From: Bacteroidales bacterium
Lineage (GTDB): Bacteria; Bacteroidota; Bacteroidia; Bacteroidales; UBA10428
Assembly: GCA_016928305.1 (NCBI GenBank)
Contig: JAFGKY010000114.1
Span: 1-64,000 of the forward strand
Direction: 5' to 3'
Length of the DNA stretch: 64,000 nt
In this document: positions 53,250-63,600 of the stretch, piece by piece
Numbering within the stretch: the first letter of the stretch is position 1
How the letters are laid out: each line of letters starts with the position of its first letter
The notes under the pieces: model-generated
What the model saw: only the letters and a program-made list of their open reading frames with translations
The model's database searches: none
What the model was told of the DNA's origin: nothing
Program-made: the position numbers and the translations under genes

Positions 53250-53814
53250 AATTTGATAGGTTAACCGGTCTAAAAGTAATAAAATCCCGATAAGTTGCAA
53301 TACATAAGTCCAGGTTCCGTCATGCGAATATAAATAGCTGGATCAAACGGATTATTTGATATAATGCTTTTCTATGGACAGCTTATTCTTTATACATCCT
53401 GTTTCCCGATATTGCTGACTCAATAAAAGAATCAGAGGAATAATTGAAAAAAAAAGAGCTGAATAAACCATACACATAGAGCCCAGGGTGCCATACAGGG
53501 TCACCAATTCAACATGGGAAGATGAGTGGCGAGCCAATCAGCGATTAAAAGATGATGCTGAAGTAAGAATATTATGGAGGCAGGGCAGCAACATGGATAA
53601 TGCCGGTAGCTATATTGATTTCTCTCACGGTAAAAGGAGAAAGAAATGATTTCTGAAATAATTATGAGGAAATACCTTGTGTGATCTTACTTTAATGTAT
53701 TTCTAAAAGCTGCCATACACATTCCTCCTTGTTTTTACGGGTGAGGCCATAAAATTCAAGCCCTGGTTCACCCGGTGGTTGTAAACTTAAATATAGTGAA
53801 CATAACTTCTTCTA
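53250..53814. other. Gene-poor gap with a 53-codon GTG ORF of unclear status
   Basis: In this gap a plus-strand frame opens after TAA 53464 and runs from GTG 53488 to TGA 53649 with protein-like composition (STWEDEWRANQRLKDDAEVR, NMDNAGSYIDFSHG). It has no ATG or clear promoter, and the minus strand holds a competing 61-codon ORF (53352-53537). It may be a remnant of a gene; no family is recognised. The rest of the gap shows nothing. Confidence 0.35.
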
Positions 53815-53846
53815 CTTGGGGTATTGAAAACAATTTCTTATATTTC
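53815..53846 (+). promoter_or_regulatory. Promoter of the acyl-CoA ligase gene
   Basis: CTTG, 20 bases, then TATATTTC, one mismatch from the -7 consensus. The element ends 26 bases before the GTG start. Confidence 0.5.
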
Positions 53847-53872
53847 TCTTATTAAAATTTTATAACATAAAC

Positions 53873-55639
53873 GTGGAGAGAACGTTTGATTTACTCAGCC
53901 GGTACAAAGAACTCTTTGCAAAAGAAGATGCTCTCTGCTGCAAGCAGAAGGGTGTTTGGGTGAAATACAGTTCACAGGATTATGTTGAAACATCCCATAA
54001 TTTCAGTTACGGTCTTCTTGAACTGGGATTGAAAAAGGGTAATAAAATACTGACCGTATCGAATAACCGTCCCGAATGGAATTTTGCGGATATGGGAATG
54101 GCCATGATCGGGGTCATTCATGTACCGGCGTTTACTTCCCTCAGTGCTGCTGAATATCAATATATTATTAACCACAGCGAGGCAAACCTTATCCTTGTAT
54201 CCGATATAAAATTGTATAAGGTCGTGAGTTCTGCCGTTGCAGCATGCGACCGGCCTGTACCGGTTTTTTCTTTCGATGAGATCGATGGAGTAAAAAACTG
54301 GAAACATATTATTGAAACCGGAAAGCTTAACTCACGGAAACACAGCCAGACTGTCGAAACAATAAAAAGCACCATTCTTCCTGATGACTTTGCCTCCCTT
54401 ATCTATACATCGGGGACAACCGGAAGAGCCAAAGGTGTTATGCTCACCCACCGGAACATGGTAAGCAACTTCCTGGCAGCAGCTTTCGTCTTTAACTTGA
54501 AACCGGAAGACAGGTATCTCAGCATATTACCGCTTTGCCATGTAGGCGGCAGGCTTGGGAATTACCAGACTCAGTACAGCGGAGCCAGCATTTATTATGC
54601 AGAGAACATGGGAACAATAGCTGCAAACCTTGATGAAATTAAGGCCGATGGTTTTGACGCCGTTCCCAGGGTGATTGAAAAATTTTATGACGGCATCATT
54701 GCAAAAGGCAATAAACTTAATGGTATAAAGAAAAAGTTGTTTTTCTGGGCTGTAGCTCTCGGATTGAAATTTAAGCCTTTTGGCGAAAACGGATGGTTGT
54801 ATGACAGAAAGCTGAGAATTGCCGATAAGCTGATCTTCAGCAAATGGAGACAGGCATTGGGAGGCAATGTGAGAATAGTCGGGTGTGGCGGCGCCAGCCT
54901 GCAGGCAAGGCTTGAACGGTTGTTCTGGGCTGCCGGCATTAAAATAATCAACATGTACGGCCTTACCGAGACCTCCCCGATTATCACCATCAACAGAACG
55001 GAAAAAGGAAATGTAAAGCTTGGTTCAGTGGGAGCCGTAATAGAGGGGGTTGAAATTAAAATTGCTGATGACGGAGAAATATTATGCAAGGGCCCCAATG
55101 TGACTCCTGGTTATTATAAAGATCCGGAACTCACAAATCAGGCCTTTGACCAGGATGGCTGGTTCCATACAGGAGATATAGGACATATCGAAGATGGGAA
55201 GTTCCTTATGGTGACGGACAGGAAAAAAGAGATTTTCAAACTTTCAAATGGTAAATTCATCGCTCCTCAGGTGATTGAAAATGTTTTTAAAGAATCACCC
55301 ATTATTGACCAGATTATGGTAATCGGTGAGCATGAAAAATTCGCAAGTGCTTTGATATCTCCCAATTTTAGATATTTCGACAGTTGGAAAACCTCCAACG
55401 GACTCACATGTTCAAATAACCAGGAACTTATTGTGCAACCTGCTGTTCAATCACTCTTTTCCGCTGAAATTGATAACCTGAACAAAAGACTGAGCCCTCC
55501 TGAAAGACTGAACCGTTTCAGGCTGGTGCATGACGAATGGACACCGGCAACAGGGGAATTATCACCCACCCTGAAACTCAAGCGGCAGTTTATCAATAAT
55601 AAATACAAGGACCTTATTGAACAGATTTATATGAAATAA
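53873..55639 (+). CDS. AMP-forming long-chain acyl-CoA ligase-like enzyme
   Basis: This 588-residue adenylate-forming enzyme activates a carboxylic acid with ATP and transfers it to CoA. Key motifs are LIYTSGTTGRAKGVMLTHRN (P-loop, about 176-195), NMYGLTETSP, WFHTGDIG and the C-terminal MVTDRKKEIFKLSNGKFI containing the catalytic lysine. The layout is typical of FadD/AcsM-like proteins. The start codon is GTG; a promoter precedes it. Directly after it, one base away, comes the GNAT gene, forming an operon that likely makes or moves an acyl or aryl chain. The acid is unknown. Confidence 0.88.
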   Translation: MERTFDLLSRYKELFAKEDALCCKQKGVWVKYSSQDYVETSHNFSYGLLELGLKKGNKILTVSNNRPEWNFADMGMAMIGVIHVPAFTSLSAAEYQYIINHSEANLILVSDIKLYKVVSSAVAACDRPVPVFSFDEIDGVKNWKHIIETGKLNSRKHSQTVETIKSTILPDDFASLIYTSGTTGRAKGVMLTHRNMVSNFLAAAFVFNLKPEDRYLSILPLCHVGGRLGNYQTQYSGASIYYAENMGTIAANLDEIKADGFDAVPRVIEKFYDGIIAKGNKLNGIKKKLFFWAVALGLKFKPFGENGWLYDRKLRIADKLIFSKWRQALGGNVRIVGCGGASLQARLERLFWAAGIKIINMYGLTETSPIITINRTEKGNVKLGSVGAVIEGVEIKIADDGEILCKGPNVTPGYYKDPELTNQAFDQDGWFHTGDIGHIEDGKFLMVTDRKKEIFKLSNGKFIAPQVIENVFKESPIIDQIMVIGEHEKFASALISPNFRYFDSWKTSNGLTCSNNQELIVQPAVQSLFSAEIDNLNKRLSPPERLNRFRLVHDEWTPATGELSPTLKLKRQFINNKYKDLIEQIYMK

Positions 55640-55640
55640 A

Positions 55641-56816
55641 ATGCATCTCCATAAAGTAGCCGACCGCAAAACAGAGAAGATGTTTCTTGATACCGCCCGT
55701 GTCATCTATAAAAATGATAAAACCTGGGTATGCCCTCTTGATAACGATATTAAGGGAGTATTCGATCCCAAAAGAAATACCTATTTTAAACACGGCATCA
55801 TTGAAAGATGGGTGCTGACTGATGATAATAATAAACTGATCGGCCGGATTGCTGCTTTTATCGATTTCAACCTGGCAAATTCTTTCGAACAGCCTACGGG
55901 AGGTATCGGTTTTTTTGAATGCATTGATGATAAAAATGCTGCATTTCTGCTTTTCGATACAGCAAGAGAGTGGCTGAAAGAAAAAGGTATGGAAGCTATG
56001 GATGGTCCTATTAATTTTGGAGAGACAGATAAATACTGGGGCCTGCTGGTTAACGGATACACTCATCCTTCATTCGATGTCCCGTATAATCCTCCCTATT
56101 ACCAGATTCTATTTGAGTCTTATGGTTTTCAGGTGTATTACAAAATGGAAGGTTTTCATCTTGACATAACAAGGTCTTTGCCGGAAAGATTATCGAAAAT
56201 TGCCGAACGTATACTCAGTCAACCGGGATATGAATTCCGGCATTTTACATGGAAAGAAGAGGAAAAATTAACGATCGATTTTGCCGAAGTATTCAATGAA
56301 GCATGGGCCTCATTCAAAAAGAATTTTGAACCGCTGGAACCAGCGTATATAAGGGCAACTTTAAAAAAGGCCAAACCTATTGTTGATGAGGAATTCATTT
56401 GGTTAGCTTATTATGATGGAAAACCGATCGGGATCTATCTCATGTTCCCTGACCTGAATATGATATTGAAACATTTACATGGAAAACTGGGTCTGTTTGA
56501 TATGCTTAAGTTTCTTTGGTTAAAAAGAAGAAACACAATGACAAGGGCAAAGGCTCTTCTGATGGGCGTCATACCGAAGTACCAGAACCGCGGCATCGAG
56601 TCGGCGTTCATCCATAAACTGCAGGAGGTTTTTGGGCATAAACCGCACTACACCGAAATTGAATTCTCATGGGTTGCGGATTTCAATCCCAGGATGAGAA
56701 AGATATTCATCGCTGTGGGTTGTGTGCCGGTAAAGGATTACGTTACCTACAGGTACTTGTTTGACAGGTCCAAAGAATTCAAGCGGTATCCTATTCCGGA
56801 TATTGGGAGGGAATAG
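55641..56816 (+). CDS. GNAT-type N-acyl/acetyltransferase
   Basis: This 391-residue protein belongs to a Bacteroidota GNAT group: VIYKNDKTWVCPL, RNTYFKHG, IGRIAAFIDFN, MDGPINFGETDKYWGLLV, PYNPPYYQILFESYGF. The second half (about 200-370) carries GVIPKYQNRGIESAFIH, the GNAT acyl-CoA-binding segment. It starts one base after the acyl-CoA ligase stop and may use the acyl-CoA product. An acyl transfer to an amine or amino acid is plausible; the substrate is unknown. About 500 bases of repeats follow. Confidence 0.8.
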   Translation: MHLHKVADRKTEKMFLDTARVIYKNDKTWVCPLDNDIKGVFDPKRNTYFKHGIIERWVLTDDNNKLIGRIAAFIDFNLANSFEQPTGGIGFFECIDDKNAAFLLFDTAREWLKEKGMEAMDGPINFGETDKYWGLLVNGYTHPSFDVPYNPPYYQILFESYGFQVYYKMEGFHLDITRSLPERLSKIAERILSQPGYEFRHFTWKEEEKLTIDFAEVFNEAWASFKKNFEPLEPAYIRATLKKAKPIVDEEFIWLAYYDGKPIGIYLMFPDLNMILKHLHGKLGLFDMLKFLWLKRRNTMTRAKALLMGVIPKYQNRGIESAFIHKLQEVFGHKPHYTEIEFSWVADFNPRMRKIFIAVGCVPVKDYVTYRYLFDRSKEFKRYPIPDIGRE

Positions 56817-57314
56817 AATTGAGAACCGAGAACCAAGAATCAAGACAAAAGAATAAAGAACAAAGATTTAAGATCGAAGATTGAAGATCAAAGATTAAAG
56901 ATTAAAGATTAAAGATCAAAGTGTCCAGTTATCAATAAATAGTATTGAATAAAGATAAAATGAGGTAATTTTAAAGCCTAAGTAATGCATGCATACACTT
57001 GATTATATGATATTTGCGATTTTGTTATAAAATAGACGGAAGAAGGTAATCGGTATTTATTAACCTGTGAAGTATTATTGAAAAGTGACAGGGTGTAGCA
57101 AACCATACCCGGCGATCTCCTCACCCCCGGCTCTTCGAGCTACCCCCTCTCCAAATTGGAGAGGGGGCAGGGGGTGAGGTTTCGGATACCGAAGTTGAAA
57201 GATCAAAGTGTCCAGTTATCAATAAATAAAGATCTAAAAACAAGAAACCAGAAACCAGAAACCAAGACTAGACCGAATACTCTCTACTAGCTACTGTCTA
57301 CTAACTACTTCTTC
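56817..57314. repeat. Repeat-rich intergenic region between the GNAT and oxidoreductase genes
   Basis: A 31-base sequence (AAAGATCAAAGTGTCCAGTT...) occurs exactly twice in direct orientation at 56911-56941 and 57198-57228. It is preceded by a run of AAGATTAAAG heptads (56866-56920). A near-perfect 25-base inverted repeat (CCCCCTCTCCAA-A-TTGGAGAGGGGG, 57143-57167) sits between the copies, framed by an outer CTCACCCCC/GGGGGTGAG pair (57120-57178). At 57284-57309 lies the inverted partner of the repeat at 27626. No gene or RNA gene is evident. Confidence 0.8.
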
Positions 57315-58757
57315 ATGAAATACGACATCATCATAATAGGCGCCGGCCTTGGCGGTTTGACCGCAGGTGCCAAACTTGCCAGGGAGGGAAAGAAGGTGCT
57401 TGTCATTGAACAGCACGACCGGCCCGGCGGATGTGCGACAACTTTTAAACGTCGCAACTTCACCCTGGAAGTGGGCCTTCACGAGTTACACGGTCCTTCT
57501 CCGACCGAATTAAAATCGAAGATCTTTAATGAACTTGATGTATTTGATCACGTGAAGTTTGTCCGGGTCCCTGAATTCTACCGGTTTATCAATGACCGTT
57601 ATGATGTTACTGTACCCCATGAACCTGAAACAGCTATTGAGAGATTGACCGGTTTATTCCCGCAGGAAACGGATGGCATTAAAGCTTATTTCGATCAGCT
57701 GCTGAATCCCAGGAAAAAGGGTGCTGAAATGGAAGGACTGGATAAGAGCGTCGGAGATTTTCTCGATTCCATCATCAGGGACGAAGATCTGAAACTTATC
57801 CTGCTTGGCAACCTCGGTTATTTTCATGATGATCCATATTCTCTTTCAATGGCCTATTACACCATAGCCCAGGGAAGTTATTTCAAAGGCGGAGCAAGCT
57901 ATATTAAGGGCGGGTCACAAAATCTTTCGGACTATCTTGCGGATTATATCAGGAATCACAACGGAGAAGTTTTGCTAAACCATATGGTGACCGGAATTAA
58001 AGCGGACAACAATAAGATAACAGGTGTACAGTATAAAAGAAAAAATGACTTTGCTTCGGACTATATGGAGGTTCATGCTGATGATATTATTGCCAATGCT
58101 GCAATACCGAATATCACAGATCTTTTGCCCGTGGAGATGGGAATGAAACTGAAGAATTCACTTAATAATAAAAAAATCGGGACATCCCTGCTGACAATAT
58201 ATTTTGGATTCAGTAAACCACTTAAGGAATTAGGCAACTCTCATTATTCAACATTCGTATTTGATAGTTCCATCCGGTCACAAGCCGACATCCTCAGTAA
58301 TAACATGAGTGATTTTTCAAAGCGGATATTCACCTTTATCGATTACAGTCGGATTGATTCTGGTCTGGCTCCTGAGGGTAAAGGTACAGGTGTTATATGT
58401 TGTATCGATTATATTAAAGACTGGGAAGATCTGGATAAAAAGGAGTATTACGCTAAAAAAGAGCAGGTGGCTTCGGTTTTTATCGAACGGCTCGAAAAGC
58501 TGATCCCGGGAATAAAAGATGTCACTGAATACGTTGAGATGGCAACATCCGTTACTGTCAAACGATATACCCTTAATCCATCAGGAGCTGTTTATGGTTT
58601 TGCACAAACACCTTCAGGAACTCCGGTTGATGTTTCCGGTTTGCCGGATAATCTCCACTTTGCTTCTGCCTGGGGAAAAACAGGAGGCGGCTTCTCAGGT
58701 GCTATCTATGGAGGTTATTTGTGCGCTGTTAATCTGTTACGAAAAAACCGGGGATAG
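57315..58757 (+). CDS. Retinol saturase/phytoene-desaturase-like FAD oxidoreductase
   Basis: This 480-residue flavoprotein opens YDIIIIGAGLGGLTAG (3-18, FAD-binding GxGxxG) and EQHDRPGGCATTF (about 36-48). Its other motifs are GGSQNLSDYLAD and, near the end, FASAWGKTGGGFSGAIYGG, the second FAD-contacting segment. The overall pattern fits the retinol saturase (all-trans-retinol 13,14-reductase) and CrtI-like group, which reduces or desaturates long conjugated or isoprenoid chains. No carotenoid genes flank it; the context with acyl-CoA ligase and acyltransferases suggests lipid chemistry. The start follows directly after the repeat region without a visible promoter. Confidence 0.87.
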   Translation: MKYDIIIIGAGLGGLTAGAKLAREGKKVLVIEQHDRPGGCATTFKRRNFTLEVGLHELHGPSPTELKSKIFNELDVFDHVKFVRVPEFYRFINDRYDVTVPHEPETAIERLTGLFPQETDGIKAYFDQLLNPRKKGAEMEGLDKSVGDFLDSIIRDEDLKLILLGNLGYFHDDPYSLSMAYYTIAQGSYFKGGASYIKGGSQNLSDYLADYIRNHNGEVLLNHMVTGIKADNNKITGVQYKRKNDFASDYMEVHADDIIANAAIPNITDLLPVEMGMKLKNSLNNKKIGTSLLTIYFGFSKPLKELGNSHYSTFVFDSSIRSQADILSNNMSDFSKRIFTFIDYSRIDSGLAPEGKGTGVICCIDYIKDWEDLDKKEYYAKKEQVASVFIERLEKLIPGIKDVTEYVEMATSVTVKRYTLNPSGAVYGFAQTPSGTPVDVSGLPDNLHFASAWGKTGGGFSGAIYGGYLCAVNLLRKNRG

Positions 58758-58777
58758 TATACCTTTTGTTTTTTATG

Positions 58778-59485
58778 TCATTCTTTTTCTTTCTCTTTTA
58801 TATCCAGTTCATCAGCAGTTTGTAATAATCTGCGGGTGTCATTAATATTAATAAAGAACAAAATGACACAGATGATGCCTACTGAATATATGATTGAACC
58901 CGGGATAATTACCTCGGTGGCCAGTATAGCAGAAATAAGGATTCTTGCTTCTGTAGGTCCCATGATTCCGGCATCGATAGAATATTTACCGGTGATTTTG
59001 TACCTCAAAATGGCGATGATCATTTCCCAGCTGTACATGACAACAAAACCATAACCAAGCAGCTCCCAGATTCCTTTGGAATAAACCAGATATCCGCATC
59101 CGATAAGAATGATACCCATCCAGTCGAAGGTAATGTCAAGCACAAATCCATACCATTTCCGTGCTTTATTCCTGAAGTATGCAATCCTTCCATCCAGTGA
59201 GTCTCCAAACCAGCTTATCATAAATCCTATTATACCCAGTAAAAGAAAACTTCTGTGCAGGTATGTTGCCAGGATAAAACTGACAAAGACGATAATACTG
59301 CCGAAGAAGCCGATAGCAGTGAGCATATTGGAACTAACCCAGGAAGGGATGCGTTGAACGAGGAAAACAATTGCTCTTTGTTCGGGTTTTCTGAGCAGAT
59401 TGGTTCTTGTCCTGTCTCCGGTAATGGATTCCAGTGCTGCCCTGTTTGTCGCGGATAAATCGGATTGCTCATGGGTATGTGTCAT
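58778..59485 (-). CDS. CDP-alcohol phosphatidyltransferase family protein with altered motif
   Basis: This 235-residue membrane protein has about six helices. The signature region reads DSLDGRIAYFRNKARKWYGFVLDITFD. Compared with the family D-x2-DG-x2-AR-x8-G-x3-D-x3-D, the Arg after Ala is Tyr and one extra residue precedes the Gly. All four Asp residues are kept, so catalysis is possible. The family makes phospholipids from CDP-alcohols; the alcohol is unknown. It is the second gene after the PlsC-like acyltransferase, transcribed from 60447 leftward, gap 77 bases. Confidence 0.8.
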   Translation of the reverse strand: MTHTHEQSDLSATNRAALESITGDRTRTNLLRKPEQRAIVFLVQRIPSWVSSNMLTAIGFFGSIIVFVSFILATYLHRSFLLLGIIGFMISWFGDSLDGRIAYFRNKARKWYGFVLDITFDWMGIILIGCGYLVYSKGIWELLGYGFVVMYSWEMIIAILRYKITGKYSIDAGIMGPTEARILISAILATEVIIPGSIIYSVGIICVILFFININDTRRLLQTADELDIKEKEKE

Positions 59486-59562
59486 GGGTTTCTCCTTTTA
59501 ATCAAATCCGTTGAAATCGATATTTTTCTGTGCATTCATGGGTGGAACCTTCCGTTTTCCTC

Positions 59563-60447
59563 TCAGGCCAATTTGATCTTTGGTTGCTGCTCCTGGAAGT
59601 TTATCATATTACGCGGTATAAAGGTATCCGGTTTTGGCATATCATAGATGATCTTGCGCAAAAACGCACCCAGCGATGCGCTGTCGGGATAGCGTTTCTG
59701 TTCTTCAACCGATATGATGTTGCCGATTCCTATCCGGGGTTCCTGTTTCCTTTTATTGAATACCTCACGGGGCATTCTCAGTAAACGGATCCTTGAATGA
59801 ATCAGACCAAGAAAGTAAAAAAAGGCTGAATTCTTATCAAAAAAGCGGATCGGGAGGATCGGGACCTTTACCGAATGGATCAGATGGAGAATGCTTTTCT
59901 GCCAGCTGCGGTCTCTCACACGAAAGTTCTTTAAGCGGAAATCGGAAACAGCCCCCGATGGGAAAAAGCCTACAGGATGTCCATACGAAAGATGCGTCAG
60001 CGTTTCACGGATGCCATGGATGCTTGTAACGGAAATACTTTCTTTTTTATTGCCGACAGGTGTGACAGCAATAAAATTCTCCTTCATGGTCTTGACAAGG
60101 GCAAGAATGCGGTTCACCATTAATTTGTAATCGGGACGGAACCTGGCCATCAGATCGATGAGCATGATCCCGTCCAGACCGCCGTAAGGGTGGTTGGATA
60201 CCGTGATAAAAGCTCCTTTAGGCAGGTGATTCAGTCGTTCGGCATTGCCGATGACATAATTAACGCCGAAATCATTTAATAATCCTTCAGTAAACCGTGC
60301 ACCGGTATAACTTCCGGAACGATCATACACCTGGTTCACCTTATCCAGCGCCATCATCCGGATGATAAACTCAGCAAGCCGGTGTCCCCATTCTCCTCTG
60401 AAAATGGGGGACAGGGCCTCGAAGTCTTTTGCGTCAATTACTTTCAT
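59563..60447 (-). CDS. PlsC-type lysophospholipid/acyl-glycerophosphate acyltransferase
   Basis: This 294-residue enzyme has the acyltransferase block VSNHPYGGLDGIM, where His and Asp are separated by five residues (the HX5D variant usual for hemolysin-like acyltransferases). FFPSGAVSDFR and KVPILPIRFF are the later substrate-binding blocks. It would transfer a fatty acyl group to a hydroxyl or amine of a lipid precursor, at the inner face of the membrane. The pair with a CDP-alcohol phosphotransferase on the same strand suggests synthesis of a membrane lipid. No other operon member is visible upstream. Confidence 0.87.
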   Translation of the reverse strand: MKVIDAKDFEALSPIFRGEWGHRLAEFIIRMMALDKVNQVYDRSGSYTGARFTEGLLNDFGVNYVIGNAERLNHLPKGAFITVSNHPYGGLDGIMLIDLMARFRPDYKLMVNRILALVKTMKENFIAVTPVGNKKESISVTSIHGIRETLTHLSYGHPVGFFPSGAVSDFRLKNFRVRDRSWQKSILHLIHSVKVPILPIRFFDKNSAFFYFLGLIHSRIRLLRMPREVFNKRKQEPRIGIGNIISVEEQKRYPDSASLGAFLRKIIYDMPKPDTFIPRNMINFQEQQPKIKLA

Positions 60448-60670
60448 TGTTTAATTCAAAATTAACAATATTTTATTTGGTCTTCATGCAGGTCTTTTGT
60501 AAAATGAGAATTTCCTTTTCCGGAATACACAATAATTGAACCCGCGTTTTATCAAGTCGACCGATTATAAGTTATGAATCCCGGTACATTTGGTTCGCAG
60601 ACGGCAGTACCACAAACCATGATATTGCTATGGATATTTGAAAAAAACGTTAGAGAATTATGTATACCTT

Positions 60671-60678
60671 TATATTTG
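60671..60678 (+). promoter_or_regulatory. -7 element of the sensor kinase gene
   Basis: TATATTTG, an exact -7 match just upstream of the kinase start region, with a weak TTA (GTTAG) 19 bases before. A start site near 60683 favours ATG 60692 or 60701 over 60686; the TTG of the ORF track (60638) lies upstream of the promoter. Confidence 0.5.
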
Positions 60679-60685
60679 GTATAAT

Positions 60686-63600
60686 ATGAAAATGAATAGC
60701 ATGAATAAAAAAAAGCCTTCTGCAATTCTTATATTTTTCTTTTTCATTTGCGGAGTAATTGAGCTTTCTGCCCAGCAGGTTAAATTTACACATTACTCAA
60801 TAAGGGAAGGGATTTCGCAGAGCGTAATCCTTTGTATTTTCCAGGATTCTGAAGGATTTATATGGTTTGGAACTCAAAATGGATTGAATAAATTCGACGG
60901 TTATACTTTTGAGAAGTATTATAATGATCCTTTTGACAGTACGACCATTTCAAGTAATTGGATATTTGATATCACCGAAGACGCTGATGGTTATCTGTGG
61001 ATAGGAACAAAAAGGGGTTTAAATAAATACGATAAAAAAACGGGTTGCTTTACATTGATAAATCACCTCCTTCCCGGTACAATGATTAATGATGTATTTG
61101 TATATGGATTAACTTCGGGTGACTCATGCATTTATATCAACACACCCCCCGCTTTATCGGTATTTAACTATAAAACAGGAAACCTTGAGACATATAATAA
61201 TCAGTTTGATTACGAAGGAGCTCTATTTGATATCGGATATCCCATATTGCGAAGTAGTGATGGATTGCTTTGGATTGGTTCCAGACAGGGTCTGAGCTGC
61301 TTTGATCCCGTAAGAAAGACATTTCAAAATTTCGTTCATCATGAAAAAGATCCTAATGCGATTAGCCATAACCATATTACAGCTTTGTATGAAAATAAAT
61401 CAGGGAGTATTCTTGTTGGGACTGAAGATGGTTATAATATCTATAACAAGAAAACAAAACAGTTTAACCGTTGGTATAAAGACAATAAGAACAATAACAG
61501 TATAAGCAATAATCGTATCAGGTCGGTAATGCAGGATTACAAGGGAGCTATTTGGATAGGTACGGAAGAGGGGGGACTGAATAAGGTGACTTTATACAAT
61601 CAGAAGGGATCGGCCGATTTTGTCCATTTTGCAACTGTCCCGGACAATCCTGGTTATATAAGTAATGATATTGTTTATTGTCTCTATGAAGACAAGTCAC
61701 ATAATTTATGGATCGGGACAATTGCAGGAATGGATAAACTGGATCTGAAAGAAAAAAAATTCAATCATTATAAGAAAACGGATAATCCGGCTTCAGTTGA
61801 TCTTCTTGATAACGTCGTTGGATCGATCTATAAAGATGCTGAGGGAAAACTATGGATTGGCAACTGGAACAAAGGATTGAATATATATGACCGGAAAACC
61901 AATGAGGTTCTGCATTATTCTTCTTCGTTCAAAGGGAGAATGAACCTTCCCGGTAATAATGTGCACGTGATTTTTAAGGACAGCAGATCCCTGATCTGGG
62001 TGGGCACCCGAAACGGGGTTAGCATATTTAACCGTGAAACAAGATCCTTTATCCCTTTTCAGGATTATTTCGGAGTTGAAGATTCGGGATACTTCGACAG
62101 CAACCGGGTATATTGTATCCTTGAGGATTCTGAAGGCAAACTATGGATTGGAACGGGGAACGGTATATTCATTATGGATCCCCGGACGAAAAATACAATG
62201 GTAATTCAGGCTGAGCATACAACACGTCTTGCCATAAGCAGTAATCTCGTTTATTCGTTGCTTGAGGATCGCGACAGGTATATATGGATTGCTACTTCCA
62301 GTGGCCTTGACCGATATGTTCCGGAAGAAAATACAATGTACCATTATTATCGCAATTCCCGGTCGAGTAATACTTTGTGTGATAACTATACGATATCACT
62401 TTGCGAGGATTTTACCGGAAATATCTGGATTGGTACAAGCACAGGAGTCAGCAAGTTCAATAAGACTGATTCAACGTATACCTGCTATACAATGAAAGAA
62501 GGCCTTCCCAGTAATATCATCTATGGTATTATTGAGGATAATCATCACGATCTTTGGTTTGCTACCGGGAATGGTCTTGCCCGGTATAATGCTGATCTGG
62601 GAACAATACGACCCTATACCCTGGAGGAAGGAGTTCAGGGAATGGAATTCAATATTAACGCTATGTTTAAGGGGGATGACGGAGAATTGTTTTTCGGCTG
62701 TATAGACGGATTTATTTCTTTTTTCCCGGATTCACTGAAAGACAACCCTTATCTTCCTCCTTTAAAAATCACTTCATTTGAAAAAGAAAACAACGGGATA
62801 AAATCAAGAATGAGTGTGTATAACGATATGATAAAGTTGTCTTACCGGGATTATTCTTTTACCATCGAATTTTCAGCCCTCGATTATTCAGCCCCGCTTA
62901 AGAACCAATATGCATACCAGCTGGAACCTTTATCGGACAAATGGATAGATATTGGTAACAGACGGTTTGTGCATTTTACGAATCTGCCTCCCGGTAACTA
63001 TATATTCAGGGTAAAAGGCACAAATAACGATGGCATCTGGAGCAATTCGGTTGCCAGCATTACTATTAACATCGCGCCTCCGTGGTGGAAAAGCAAATAT
63101 GCCCTGGTATCCTATATCCTATTTGCAACCATGGCTGTTATATTCACTATCAGATGGAGGTTGACAAAGCTGGTTAAAGAGAAAAAATTGCTGGAACAGA
63201 AGGTACAGGAACGGACCGAAGAAATTGTCCGGCAAAAAGACAAGCTGAATGAACTGAATTCCACCAAAGACAAATTCTTTTCCATATTGGCCCATGACCT
63301 TAAAGGTCCGTTTTCAAGCTTGTATTCAGTGAGTGAGGTGCTCACCGGGAATTATGATAACATGGAGGAACCGGAAAAACGGACCGGATTGAATAAAATT
63401 CACAAGCTGGCAGAGTTGATTTATAAGCTGCTGGAAAATCTTTTGACCTGGTCAAGATCTCAACGGGGAGGTATGGAATTCTCCCCGGTAAAATTCAGCC
63501 TTTCAAGGCTTGTAGAAGTCAATGTCAATCTGCACAAGGTTGCTGCCAAAGAAAAACAGATCGAGCTCAGGAATCATGTAAAAGATGATGTTTTTGTTTT

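Noticed and set aside
53352-53537. 61-codon minus-strand ORF
   Set aside because: Hydrophobic fragment with no start signal, family match or conserved context.
60457-60464. TAATTTTG upstream of the PlsC-like gene
   Set aside because: Only about 10 bases from the ATG and no -33 element, so a promoter is not supported.
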